A stretch of 64,000 bases of DNA from Chaenocephalus aceratus (Eukaryota > Chordata > Actinopteri > Perciformes > Channichthyidae). Location of the stretch: positions 33,412,659 to 33,476,658 of the forward strand of contig CM043789.1 of NCBI GenBank assembly GCA_023974075.1. The letters are read 5' to 3'. Below the pieces are notes generated by a model that was not told the DNA's origin, ran no database searches, and saw only the letters and a program-made list of their open reading frames with translations. This document shows positions 39,330-50,611 of this stretch, one piece after another. Numbering within the stretch: the stretch's first letter is position 1; each line of letters starts with the position of its first letter. Both the position numbers and the translations under genes were made by a program.

Positions 39330-39373
<44 letters not shown>
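39330..39373. repeat. (CA)n microsatellite
   Basis: About 44 bp of uninterrupted CA, 150 bp from the previous tract. Confidence 0.97.
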
Positions 39374-39375
<2 letters not shown>

Positions 39376-42300
39376 GGAACAGTGTAAAAAGCCTTTGCTC
39401 CGTTGGTGCGGTGTATCTCCTGCTGATTGATATGCTAAAACATACTGCTGCTAAAAGCTCACTGGCAGAACATTAATTACCTTCAAGAGACCAGCGTCCA
39501 CTTTACACCTGGTATGGATCTGGCTGTTCGCTGGCATTAATGTACTCTGCCGGTTTAATCTCTACATCCTGATGATGGCTCAAGTTATTATACTATGACA
39601 TATCTTTCTATTCCGGTTCCGACAGAGATTGTATTGTGTTCCTTTATTTCCTAACCTGTATATGTAGTAGTAAAATAGCACATATTCAGCTGAGTATGCT
39701 TGCCAATGAATAATTAGCTCTAGTCACTGAAGTGTATGATACATCTAATTTCTCATTATCATATTTGTTTTCAACAACTGCTAAGATTTCTTCATGATTC
39801 ACCATTACCTTTATGACATTTCTGAATGAAATATTATCAACTCTTAGATTTGCAGCATTCCCTTCACTGAAATACAGTATGATTAAGAATTCAAGAGAAC
39901 AGCTTTGGTTTAGGGTTTGAGACTTTATAAATCAGAAATTCATTTGTTGAATAGCAGTGAAGACACATTTACTTAATGTGTGCTGCTCTGGGACATAGTT
40001 TGGCTCATAACCTGAAGAAAGATGGGAAACACCTAGCGAAACACACAGACACAAATCTGAGAAACATTCAAAGATCTACAATAATTTCTACTGCTGTATC
40101 TCAATTGTTAGCATCAGAAGAGACTATATTAAAGTATGGCATCAGATGCAGATCAGATGGAATTGATTGCTTTATGTTTTTGATACTATAGTAAATCTTA
40201 GTAATTCTTCTGCAGAATATTAATCATTCCTTAAAACTCAAATGTACGTGTCATGTTCTCCCTTGCTCATTTGAAAAACACACACTTTACTCACATTTAT
40301 CATCTTCAGCTGCACCTGGGGCGCTCTGTTGTTGCTGTGCATTTCAGCGGGCTCCAGCGCCAGCCTCCCTCTCACACCCCTTTTAGCAAATTAGACCGTT
40401 TAATTAGGAAAAGCTCATTTGTATCAAATCATTTACATGGTGCAGCCAGCCTTTGCCAGGATATTCTAATTGATTATTGTTGCCTGAGGTGCCGTTGGTG
40501 GTTGGATATGCCTGCGCGTGAGTGTGTATGCTTGTAAATGAGTAAATGACTTTGAGGTAATGATAAAAGGAAATAAACTTTATCCATGCGCTGATTGCCA
40601 TAATCAAACAAGGTAAAATCAGCCTACTTACAAAACCGTTTTTAATAGGTCTGCTATTAAACTAGTATTTTCCTTGTGGCAAATATTGTAAGTATAATAC
40701 TTCCAACCACTGCTTTTCCTGCTGTTCATTTTCCTTTTATTTTTACAAGTGATTGGACACCTCTCTGCTCTGAAGTGCCTCTCTGCCTATTTGTGTGGAG
40801 ACATCACCTCCATCACCTTTGAAGGCACCGCCCACCAATAGGAAACATAGCTCCTTGAGTTCATTGTACCCTTTCATAAAGTTCCATTTTGAAATAAAGC
40901 CTTTCCATGGTCCCTCCAAAATGCTTCTGTTGAGCGGACCCCATTACGAAAAGGAGCAAACCTACTTCCCCGTTGCAGCTCACAAATGACCCTTTGATGA
41001 GGCTGCCCTTTGACCCTTTTATAAAGCAGAGTGAACGAGGGAGAGCCAAGTGCGTGGGGGTTTGAAGGATACAGGATAAAGAACAGACAAAAGAGACGAC
41101 AGATTATGAGAATTCATCCAGTGGTGCAATGAACGGCCTTTCAGTGGCGAGTCCCTCTTTCTACTCAGCAGCTGCTCAACAAAGAAGAGACATTAAATTA
41201 TAACCAAATGGTTTCCATGACACCCGGCAAGCTTTCAAATGTCTTTTCGCTTTTATTGCATCTCTGATCTTTTTCAGGCAGCTTCTTGATAATTACAGCC
41301 GGAGAGGAAGAGGAGTTCAAAGGTATCAGGAAAGGGGCAGAGCCAACTTGTTCCTATAAAAAAAGCAAATAACATAAATTGATGTGGTACACCATAACTT
41401 AACAATACCACAACATTTGCTGAGATGCTGAGTGATGGAGATATACATTTAGATATAAAACAGCTCTTGGCAGCCAAAGTTTCATCATTAGAAATCACAT
41501 GAAGTAATTGTAGAGCTATATAAAGGTGAATAATATACGTTATTAACATAATATTAAGCTATTATCAAGAGCGAGTCAGGGTTACGACTCATTTAGCATA
41601 CAGAATAGTGTCACCTCTAGCTCACTAATTATCTTTGTTCCCACAAAGAGAATAATAAACATGGTTGGAACAGAGGAGGACCTCATGCTTATAATATGTA
41701 ACTTCCTTTTATACCACATCATCTTTTTTCTTCTGAATGTGTGTAAGTTTGACACACAATATACAATATGATAATTAGTAAGCTCCTTAAGAAGTTAGTA
41801 TTTACTTTAACTTTTGGATGTAGCTGAGCTTATCACCTCTTGGCTATAGCTCCATATGTGACACTGACACAGTGTTATCTTTTCGCCTCACTCAAGATAA
41901 CTTAAAAATGTTACCAAATTATTAATATTTACCAAAATACAATCTCAGACGGAAGACATTTAGCAACTTGAGAGACGAGAATGTAGTTGGCATCGACATC
42001 TACAACAGTTTGTTTGTCTGCAATCATATGATGATATCTGTTCTTAGACACAAAAAGCCAAATTGTAATACCGTTCCGACTATTTTTGCCTCTTTTTACA
42101 AAATTCTACAGGCAGCCAAAGCCCACTCAAACCAGAACACTTCCAATACCAAAATATTGCTCTGTTTTCTACAGATTCTGCATTCATATGCAGATATCTT
42201 AAGCCTAAATGTAATTTTAAAAAATGTGGATTTATTTGGCTTCATTGGATTCGGTCCACTCTTTTCTGCTAGCCTAAAGCTTCATTAGCCACAGCTTTGA

Positions 42301-43004
42301 CAAAAAGACTAGTGAATATCTGAATATGCCTTTGATGGCTCGCATAACTACTGTGGAAACACACTGTATGGGATTAGGACGACATTGGGTTCAGTTAATG
42401 TGTGTTTAGACCATGGAAGCTGATTGTATGCCGGGGGACAAGGAATAATTCCACATATCTCCCAGAAATTCGGAGAGATGACACCACAACCAATTTTGTT
42501 CTGCCTCTGGACGTTCAGATTTACATGCTACAACAAACAAAACATATTTTGAAAAAGTACGAATATTTCAGTCTGAAAATGGATGGTACAGTTTACAGCA
42601 CTATCCTGTTAGTTGAGGCATAAATGTCATTTAAAGTAGGGGGAAGAGGAACGTTATAGGGAGAAAGAGAAAACATTTTAGTCTCATCGTTTTTGCACCC
42701 GACAGCAAACTGAAAAATATGTCTTTGTGAGGAGGGGTGATACTGAGATCTCATAAAGAGATGCCATGTCACATCACAAGGACTAACATGCTATGATCTA
42801 CTAGGTTTTGGCCAAATTGACCCATCCATCAACAACAAGCAGCCAGGTGGTGCAGAGAGAGAAAGGGGGGAGGACAGGGAAAGAGAGAGAAAAAGAGACA
42901 GAGCCAAAAAACAAGACACAGAGATTTCCAAGTTCAAATCATGAATAAGAAAAATGTATGTGACTTTAGAAACTTTTTATATAGTTTCAATTAATGTCGA
43001 CATT
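39374..43004. other. Non-coding stretch
   Basis: No supported gene. 42855..42905 is GA-rich. Frames up to 106 codons (41968..42288) have no splice or domain support. Confidence 0.45.
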
Positions 43005-43352
43005 TTACAAACACATCCAGAGATCTAGAAATGAGATCTTCTTTAGTTTTGTATTCTCAGAAACCCTTCTGTGAATCAAATGTAGCTCAACTATGACAAA
43101 ACCAACAGGCTCCTCTTCTGTTTCGCTTTTGATCCGATTATCTGGACCAGAGACGGATGGAACAAAGCGCTTCTTCCCATCTCTGATGGTCTCGTGTTGT
43201 CTGAAAATGCCAGAGCCATGTGTCGACATATCCAGATATTCCCTTCTGTGATCCAAAGCAGATACATCTGTAGTCATATCAGTGGGAGAGGGGACTGTGG
43301 GTAGAGAGGTGTTTGAGGTTCCTTTTTCTTTGGGTAAGGAATTGGGTGCAGA
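43005..43352 (-). CDS. Open frame of 115 codons, possible exon or decayed gene piece
   Basis: The minus-strand frame is open from a stop at 43353..43355 to TAA at 43005. The first ATG gives 90 residues. A reasonable acceptor (CTCTCTACCCACAG) would start an exon at 43294. The composition is protein-like, with a charged stretch including RIKSETEEEPVGFVIVELHL. No family is recognised, no donor or upstream exon was found, and no close polyadenylation signal follows. It could equally be a chance frame. Confidence 0.22.
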   Translation of the reverse strand, partial: SAPNSLPKEKGTSNTSLPTVPSPTDMTTDVSALDHRREYLDMSTHGSGIFRQHETIRDGKKRFVPSVSGPDNRIKSETEEEPVGFVIVELHLIHRRVSENTKLKKISFLDLWMCL

Positions 43353-43939
43353 TCAAGGGAATGTGCACAGAGATAAAAGCACAGTTGTTAAGGTTTTATG
43401 AAGACACAGAGCAGAAAATGCTCGGTTCAAATAGTCAAACATCAGTAATGATGATGTGTGAAACATGTTGACTCATGATGTAAACACAACCTTTATTAGC
43501 CTCAATATCAAAGGCAATACAGGCTTCCTGATAAATAGGTTTCCACTAATTGAATTATGTTACAATGTGGTACGTTACCCAGAGACAAATTAGATCATTT
43601 AAAAACATTATTGTTCTATCTGCTGTGTTTATGTATTTCGTACCCGCAAATGAAGTTATTTTTTCAACAATACATAATGATTTTATATAAAGATGCAAAA
43701 TCAATCTGTTTTACAAGCGTTTTTACCTTTATGTCTGGATAAATTACAAAGTGTAAAATATAACGTTGGGCTTGTCTTGCCTGCTTTGGTCTTCAGATAA
43801 AATCAGGTTACATTTTATGAAAACCAAGTGAAAGAGGAAATAATCTGTAAAAACATATACATATGTATTAATACCTTATGTATTATTAATACCATACAGT
43901 ATGTGCCAAAGCCAACATTTAATTGATCAATTCGACCAA
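43353..43939. other. Non-coding stretch
   Basis: No feature recognised. Confidence 0.5.
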
Positions 43940-43998
43940 AAATCGTTTATAAATGTGCTATATAAATAAAACTTGATTTGATTTGATTTGATTTGAAT
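43940..43998 (+). repeat. LINE/SINE 3'-tail-like fragment with (TGATT)n
   Basis: GTGCTATATAAATAAAACT followed by four TGATT units resembles the tail of teleost LINEs ending in GCTATATAAATAAA. The pentanucleotide run is the terminal repeat. Confidence 0.5.
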
Positions 43999-45465
43999 TC
44001 TACAAAAGACCTTTGAAATGTGTAATACACGACAGATGGGATGAGGAAGTCTCGTGCACCCTGGCAACCCTGTTACTATGGACACGCCCCCAACACCATT
44101 GTTTAAGCCCTTTCAACACATCACTTTAAAAATAACAAAGCAGAGTTATCACTCCTATGCCTAAAAATAAACCCAAGGCTGTGATTCCAATTACATGTAA
44201 CAGTTACCAGCCTCTGTGTTAATACATACCTACCTAATGAGAGCAACTAAATCTGACTTACTATCTATTATGATCAAGATGCCGAAATATATCTTTTGAT
44301 CATTCTCTTTGGGCTTTTATATTGCAGGTTGCCATTTGTTTGTTCATTAAAAAAGCAATAACCAGTCAGGAGCAATGGTCTTCTGCAAACATAATAGCAA
44401 TACATATCATTAATACCACTGTGCAATAGTGGCAATCATAGAACAGGTCAGTAATTGAACTAATAAGCAGCCTCTCAAACCAACCTGCCTTCAGAGCACA
44501 CAGTTATCAGCGGAAGGATTTCCAATAGAAGTTGCTCAAAGATCTTCCGGGTGACTATCCATACTGTGGCTGTCAGTGATGAGGTGAGATAAGAGGAGCT
44601 AACTGGCCAGATAATCAGGACTTCGTTTTTCCGCATTTCCTCTTCCACACTGCAGCAACCTACCTTTGGAGCTCAGCGGAGCAGACAACCTGCAGCTCAA
44701 AGGTTGGGAGAAGAGAGAAGAGAAAGTCAATACCTCTTAATGCCCTGGGAGCCCCCAGAGAAGTCTAGGAGAAAAAAAGCAACACAAATTAAAAGGGTAG
44801 ATTAGAAATCTCAAGAGGCTATGTGTACTGTGAGAAGTGGGAAGTGATCAACTAGTTAGCCAAATGTCACGTATGCTTTTCATATCCATCATAAACAATA
44901 GTTGCTTACATTACATCCTCCTCAACCTGCTTTCGGGGAACTGTCTGTTTTGCAGAAGCACTCTTGGGCCATTTATGTTCTGTTCTTTTGTCTAGCCTCT
45001 GTCTAAGCTATATGCCATGGTTCCTTAGGTGCAGAAAAGGCTGTTTTAACGTAAGGATGGAAACAGAGGCATAGAGAAAAATCCATAAGCCTCTCTGTCT
45101 CTAATCCCATTCACAGCTGAGGCATTATTTTCAAGAATAGCTGGCTTCAAGCGCCTCCTGAGCCTCAATGGTTTGGTACTCAAACATGCAACAGGTGTGC
45201 TTCCTCTCCCACTCCCTCCCTCGCTGCGTCTCTCCCGTGCTCTGAGAGCGGTACAGGTGATACTCTCCTCATTGCCATTCAGCAGCCAGCCGTGTATGAA
45301 GGTCAATACATTGAAGGATGGCATGAGAGGAACAAGCCAATCAGAGAGGAGAGATGAGACGAAAGTGTGATTGACTGGCTTGTTGGGAGATCGGGTGGCC
45401 GGGGGGGTGAGGGCGCCAAACGGAATATGCATACTCAATGAGGAATCAGGAGATGAAAGGGCCCT
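43999..45465. other. Non-coding stretch, less AT-rich at its end
   Basis: No supported gene. A 145-codon minus frame at 45046..45483 lacks splice or domain evidence. 45300..45400 carries a CCAAT box (AGCCAATCAGA) and a PBX/HOX-like word (TGATTGAC). Confidence 0.4.
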
Positions 45466-45479
45466 GTTGCTACGGCAAC
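45466..45479. promoter_or_regulatory. RFX X-box-like site
   Basis: GTTGCTACGGCAAC is an almost perfect inverted pair of RFX half-sites (GTTGCY and RGCAAC) separated by two bases. It follows a CCAAT box and a PBX/HOX-like word within about 150 bp, so this could be a regulatory element. No gene start is seen beside it. Confidence 0.4.
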
Positions 45480-45537
45480 ACACCTGCCGTGGTGGAATAC
45501 CGATAGGGGGTTTGGGTGAGGTTGGGTTAGGAGATCA

Positions 45538-45540
<3 letters not shown>

Positions 45541-45597
<57 letters not shown>
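45541..45597. repeat. (GT)n microsatellite
   Basis: 57 bp of uninterrupted GT. Confidence 0.98.
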
Positions 45598-45598
<1 letters not shown>

Positions 45599-45632
45599 CC
45601 TCTTCAAGTTTATTTGCAAACTCTTTGCTCCT

Positions 45633-45668
45633 GATGGTATACATCAAACTGATGGTATACATCAAACA
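45633..45668. repeat. 18-bp tandem duplication
   Basis: TGATGGTATACATCAAAC occurs twice in a row without change. Confidence 0.95.
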
Positions 45669-45721
45669 TTTAGAACAATGATTTGTTTTAAAATCCTTAT
45701 GTATCGCAGTTAAATAAATAA

Positions 45722-45894
45722 AAGGGGGCCTCACCTTACGGAGGGTGCCTCAACTGAGCCGAAAATGCGGCACACCTATGCGCTGCAATAAGCCGCTTTT
45801 AGGCTCCACTAGCACCCCTCCTCCCTGTCGATGCTCGCGAAACAGAGGGCCTCATCATATAACTTTGCGTGGGGCCTCATGTTGGCCACGGATG
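45722..45894 (-). mobile_element. hAT-type MITE, truncated inverted relative
   Basis: The reverse complement matches 38046..38220 in order: GGCC...GTGG end, ATGAGGCCCCACGCAAAG, TTATATGATGAGGCCCTCTG, GAGCC and TGAGGCACCCTCCG. The end corresponding to the right terminus is missing, and a short non-homologous stretch (CGGCACACCTATGCGCTG) replaces part of the middle. Confidence 0.8.
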
Positions 45895-48360
45895 GCCTTG
45901 ATAATACAACTTGTCATATAGAAAATCCCAAATGGTTCACAACTGATAAGGAAATTATACATTTATTTGGCTTTATACCACAGCCATTTTCAATTTCCTG
46001 GCACACTAACATATATGTAGCCTACTGTATGAAAAGATAAGATCACCTGACACAGAAATATATTATACTTATGTATGGTGGATAGATAACCTTGTTAGAC
46101 TGCTTCCATGTATTATGCAGAAAATATCATATCATATTGTGAAATCATAAGCATCATAACGGTCTTTGACGGATCTTGGCTGCACATAATTTCATTTTGT
46201 TCAAATCGTTTTCAGTTTTGTTCCTTCAATCATGTTAAAAGTACTTATCAACTGATAACAGTAGCCTGGTCAGTAGTAAAGATAAATAATGGACAGAAAG
46301 AAGAGTGGAAGAGTATTGACTGCAACGAAACAGAAACAGTGATATTCAAAAAATACACAAGTTATCTTTCCTGTAAGGCCATATGGAGAGAAGGCCTCCT
46401 CCACCTCCTCCTCCACGTCTCTTCCCCTCTGCCTCTCTCATTTATTTCAATTTGTCATGCTTTACTTTTCCCTTAAGAGAGCACGCTTGCTGGTGAGCGA
46501 CCCCATATAGGCCGCGAAATTGTGTCTCCGCCTTGCCTGTAATGAAACATTTAGATGCAGGGGAGAGTGATGGTTGCGCATTAATACAAGTGGTGGTGTT
46601 GCCAATGCAAGCCTCGGCTCCAAGCAGCTGGCTCGGCTTGCCACTCCAATCAGCGCGGCGGTGAGAGATGTCTCGCCTCGCCCCTCAAGTCAACACAGTT
46701 TTCTTTTTTTTCTGAGGAGGGGTCAAGGGTTTGCCAGTGGTGCATGATGGTTTAGAGCGCTTAGTGACATCTGATGAGGTGATAATGGCATTGTGAAATG
46801 AAGGTCCTGAACTAACATCAGTACAGGTCATAACATGGAGGATATTGCCTATACAGGAATGCTGTGCAAGATTGTAATGAACCAACAGATAGAAATGATC
46901 GATTGGACCGAACCATTTTGTAGACAACAAACACTTTTACATATTCATAAATAGGTGGAATAAAAATGTCGTTTAAAAACCATGTCTTCATGGTAATGAT
47001 ATTCACTTCAGCTTAATGTTGAATTCCACATGTAATTTGAGAGTCTGTAATGTATTATTTTAAATGCGGTCATGTATATCCATATACTATGTCATATACA
47101 GGTTTATACTGAGGTCCTCAAAAATGTCCCTCTGAATTGCAGTTGAAAATATTTCCCTTGATAATATTTCCCTCTTAATTGGAGTTGAAAAATAAATAAA
47201 GTAAACATATTTGAGTAAAGTACACTAAAATGTGTTTTTAACTCACCTTACTTTTTGTATACCCCTATTGTTTCTGTCACTTATCATTATTATTAATGCA
47301 ATCATGGCATAAAACACATTATCAAAAACAGATGTGTAGCTATTCTATTTTTAAGCGCTGTAAAAAAATGTAATAATAAAAGTGTCACAAAGTGAATGCT
47401 GCTCACTGGAGGTTAATTAACCTCTGCCGTTCCCAGCTGTGTAGAGAAATAATACTCAAACCCCTCCATAGTCAACAGCACCACGTTGATGCTTACTATG
47501 CGATATTAGCTTTGTAGGTGCTAACATTTTAAAGCAATGCAAAATGCTGCCTCATAAGCGTTAGCATTCATCTGAACGCATAAACCTGCTAAGGGGCTAA
47601 CCCTTGCCTTGGGTTGCATGGTAAAAGAAAAGCAACAGCTTGCACCTACTTATGTACACATTTCGCCTTATGCAAATAGCATCTCTTATCTTGCTGTGTA
47701 GATCAATTGGAACAGCACCGCTAATTTGTGGATTTCAAAATGTTTTACATCACATTTTATGAGAAATTTTTTATACAGTGTAGGCTAGCTTCAAGCAAGT
47801 AGAATCATTTCATATTCTAAGATGACCCTAAACTGTTATTCCCACCTTGTTTTAACCATTAAAGCATCAAAGCATCAACAGCTACAATGCCATTCAAATG
47901 CATCACATTTAAACGCAGATGTATTTGTCCACATTGTTATACAGTGCTGCCTTTTCATATAATGTCTGATTTGCGACATCGCCACCGTCCATTCAACATT
48001 TCTGGAACAACAGAAGAATATCCAGTGAAGTTGACAGTTTCCTTCTTTCATTTTTGTATCCAGGGCTGGGGTTGGCTTCGGGCACACGGTCTTTCTTCAT
48101 TACACGCATAGCTCCAATGAGACTTTGTACATTTTGAAAAGACAGATCTTTTATGTGCATGCATATGTGTGTTTTTCAGAATCTGGTTAAGGGTTTGACA
48201 TTGTCGACAAGGAGAATACACTTGTGTGTTTGACAGATCAAAGGGAGGCATGTCTGGGTGAATTCTTACATTTCTTTGCTTTTGTAGCCAATAGGCAGGC
48301 TGAAACCGTGGTCTATTGAATGCTGATTTGCAAGAAAGTGCATTTTTGTTTGTGTGACAG
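45895..48360. other. Non-coding stretch
   Basis: No supported gene. The segment 46380..46690 is less AT-rich than its surroundings. The 162-codon minus frame at 48048..48536 has no splice or domain support. Confidence 0.45.
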
Positions 48361-48422
48361 AGACAGAGGAAGAGACAGCCAAAGAAGGAGAATTCATCCA
48401 CAGGATCCTCCAAAAAGCTAAG
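48361..48422 (+). CDS. Candidate 62-nt internal exon (unidentified gene)
   Basis: A T/G-rich acceptor (TTTTTGTTTGTGTGACAG) and donor AAG|GTATAT bound 62 nt. One frame reads TEEETAKEGEFIHRILQKAK and ends in phase 0; another frame is also open. Neither has a recognised family, so the call rests on splice signals and composition only. Confidence 0.22.
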
Positions 48423-48789
48423 GTATATATTCATTGTCCAGTTACATTTTTCCAACAAAACAAGTAGACAATTCAGACATTCAACAGTGGATAAATCATT
48501 AGTGTCTGGTTTATTAGTTTTTGTTATAGGCATCAAAAAGACATGAATAATGGTGAGTTAACTATAGCCTAACAAATAAAGTCAAATCTATTAGTGGCAT
48601 TTGCTCTCAAACAATACTTTAAACTCAAATATAATCCTATCAAGGCACAATAGTCAATAATTTAGCAGGTATCATCTTTACCTTGTTTTCCATCTTAATT
48701 TGGCATTTAAATAAAAAAACATTGGTTTATTAGCACTGAGGTATAAGTAATCATAAAAAAAATTAAAAGATCACAATGTTTTTTTACAG

Positions 48790-48837
48790 ATCCTCCTGTA
48801 CAGAACAAAAGTATGAATGGCAATCCATCCAATACAG
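48790..48837 (+). CDS. Candidate 48-nt symmetric exon (unidentified gene)
   Basis: Acceptor ATGTTTTTTTACAG and donor ACAG|GTGAAG enclose 48 nt. Two of three frames are open; one reads PPVQNKSMNGNPSNT. The frame that would follow TEEETAKEG at 48361 hits a stop, so the two candidates are joined only in the alternative frame. Low confidence. Confidence 0.18.
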
Positions 48838-50587
48838 GTGAAGTCATTTCACACAAAAAAGTGAGAACATGACAGCACTTACCAAAAGGTAAGGGGATCA
48901 GCTAATTCAGTTATTCATCCATTCCTTAGGGGATAATAAAGGTCTCAAAACCTGACGGCTATCCATTTGGTTTTTGAGGTATTGTACACCAAGGTGAGGG
49001 ACTGACCGACTTTGCCCTCCCTAGAGCCACACTGCTCGGATGTGCTAAAAAGCATGTACTGTATCTCTGAGAAAACATAGACCAGACAATAACTCATGCT
49101 ATGTATTAATGTTACACAGCATTATAGGCAGAACACACAATTTGTCACCCCTGGAGTTTGAGTCATGTGCCATATGAAAACAAGGCTATGCTCCAGTAAA
49201 AGCATACTGAGTACGTGGACCACAAAATAGACTGTATTAATGAAGGGACGGCAAAACAATCTAATGAAGAGAAAAGGAAGAGACAGAGGTTAAACTGGCA
49301 TTTGATTAAAGACCCAAGAAATTAGTTTGGAAGATATTCATTCTTTCACATGATTAATGTCTCGACCGCCCGCCTATATGATCATCGCTTGTATCAGTGT
49401 CATGACCTCCAGCCATAGCATAACTTATGTGCTATAGGCTTATGCATTAGCCTTATAGGTTCCCAGAACCAATTAAAAATTGCTCAAATATTCCCCAGTA
49501 TTCCCATCCATTTGCACTGTGCAAGCAGCACGACAGACTTATGACATAACCGTCATGGCTATTGTAATTAGTCTATAGTTATAAAAAGAAAGGCGGTAAT
49601 GAATTGTTTAATTCTGGAGCGAGAGTAATCCGTTTTCCTGCATAAAAGTTCCATTATCTCATTGTAATATTTCCTCTCTGAGAGAAGATGTTAGGAGCCT
49701 TGTAAGTGTACGTAGCAATAGGATGGACAAATCCTGCATTAGCACATGAACGCGCAGTGGTATTAACAGTCACACAAACATGCATTCAAGCTAGGAGCAT
49801 CGTAACCCCCTGTCCTGTTGCCCTGTCAGTCTGATCTCCCCCTCAGGCGATGAGCGGAGCCGAGGTGGTGGGACTCTGGGTGGGAGTGCCTCAGGTCTTT
49901 TACAGAATGGCCCATATAGTCCTCCTGTCCGCTGGAGGGTGAAATGAGCCCAGGTAGAGCATACTGAGCAGTGGATGCTGTAACGAGACCAGATAGAAGG
50001 CTCTTCCACCTTTAGCCCTCCTGCATGTTTTCCAGCTGATAAATTGCATATCTGGTCTGGGAGTGTGGAGCGGGGACGGTCTGTCGCGTTTTTGAGTTGA
50101 GAGGTGCTCAGCTTGTGAGTGTGTAGGATGCTTTTGGTGGCTGTTGGGGGTGGCAGCTCAAATGTTACTGATTCACTCAAAGCTGATGTTTGCTTGACTG
50201 GTCATGAGTAGCTCAAAATCAATCATCAATCAATAAAGCTATATACAATACCTCACATTAAACACACCGTTTCCACTAAGGTAAGCTTTCTTTATGACCG
50301 GGTATCAGTCACAGATACTGGACTAATATTGTGCCGCGTCCACCCTGTAGCATTTAATTGCTCATAGGCTCAAAGTATTTATAAATGTTCACTCCTGAAA
50401 TTGAGACTACAGCACAACAAACTTTTATACCTAGTGTTGTTTAATAACCCAATGCATTGCCTCTCCCCAATGGCAAAACTCTCTATATGGCGCTGGCAAA
50501 AACCAACAACTTTCATCAGATTGATTTAGATGCAAATGGTGTACTTACACATGGTGGAAAATGACACTTGTTTCCTATTTTCTTATT
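48838..50587. other. Non-coding stretch
   Basis: No supported gene. A 129-codon minus frame at 49791..50180 lacks splice support. Confidence 0.45.
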
Positions 50588-50611
50588 CCCCCCCCCCCCC
50601 CCCCCCCCCCC
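50588..50611. repeat. Homopolymer C24
   Basis: 24 consecutive C. Its true length is uncertain because such runs sequence poorly. The complementary G24 could form a G-quadruplex. Confidence 0.9.

Noticed and set aside
45046..45483. 145-codon minus-strand frame
   Set aside because: Lies in a locally GC-rich stretch with regulatory words; no splice support.
48048..48536. 162-codon minus-strand frame, among the longest outside microsatellites and LTRs
   Set aside because: No splice sites, domains or codon bias. A chance frame, possibly shadowing a plus-strand candidate exon.
49791..50180. 129-codon minus-strand frame
   Set aside because: No splice or domain support.
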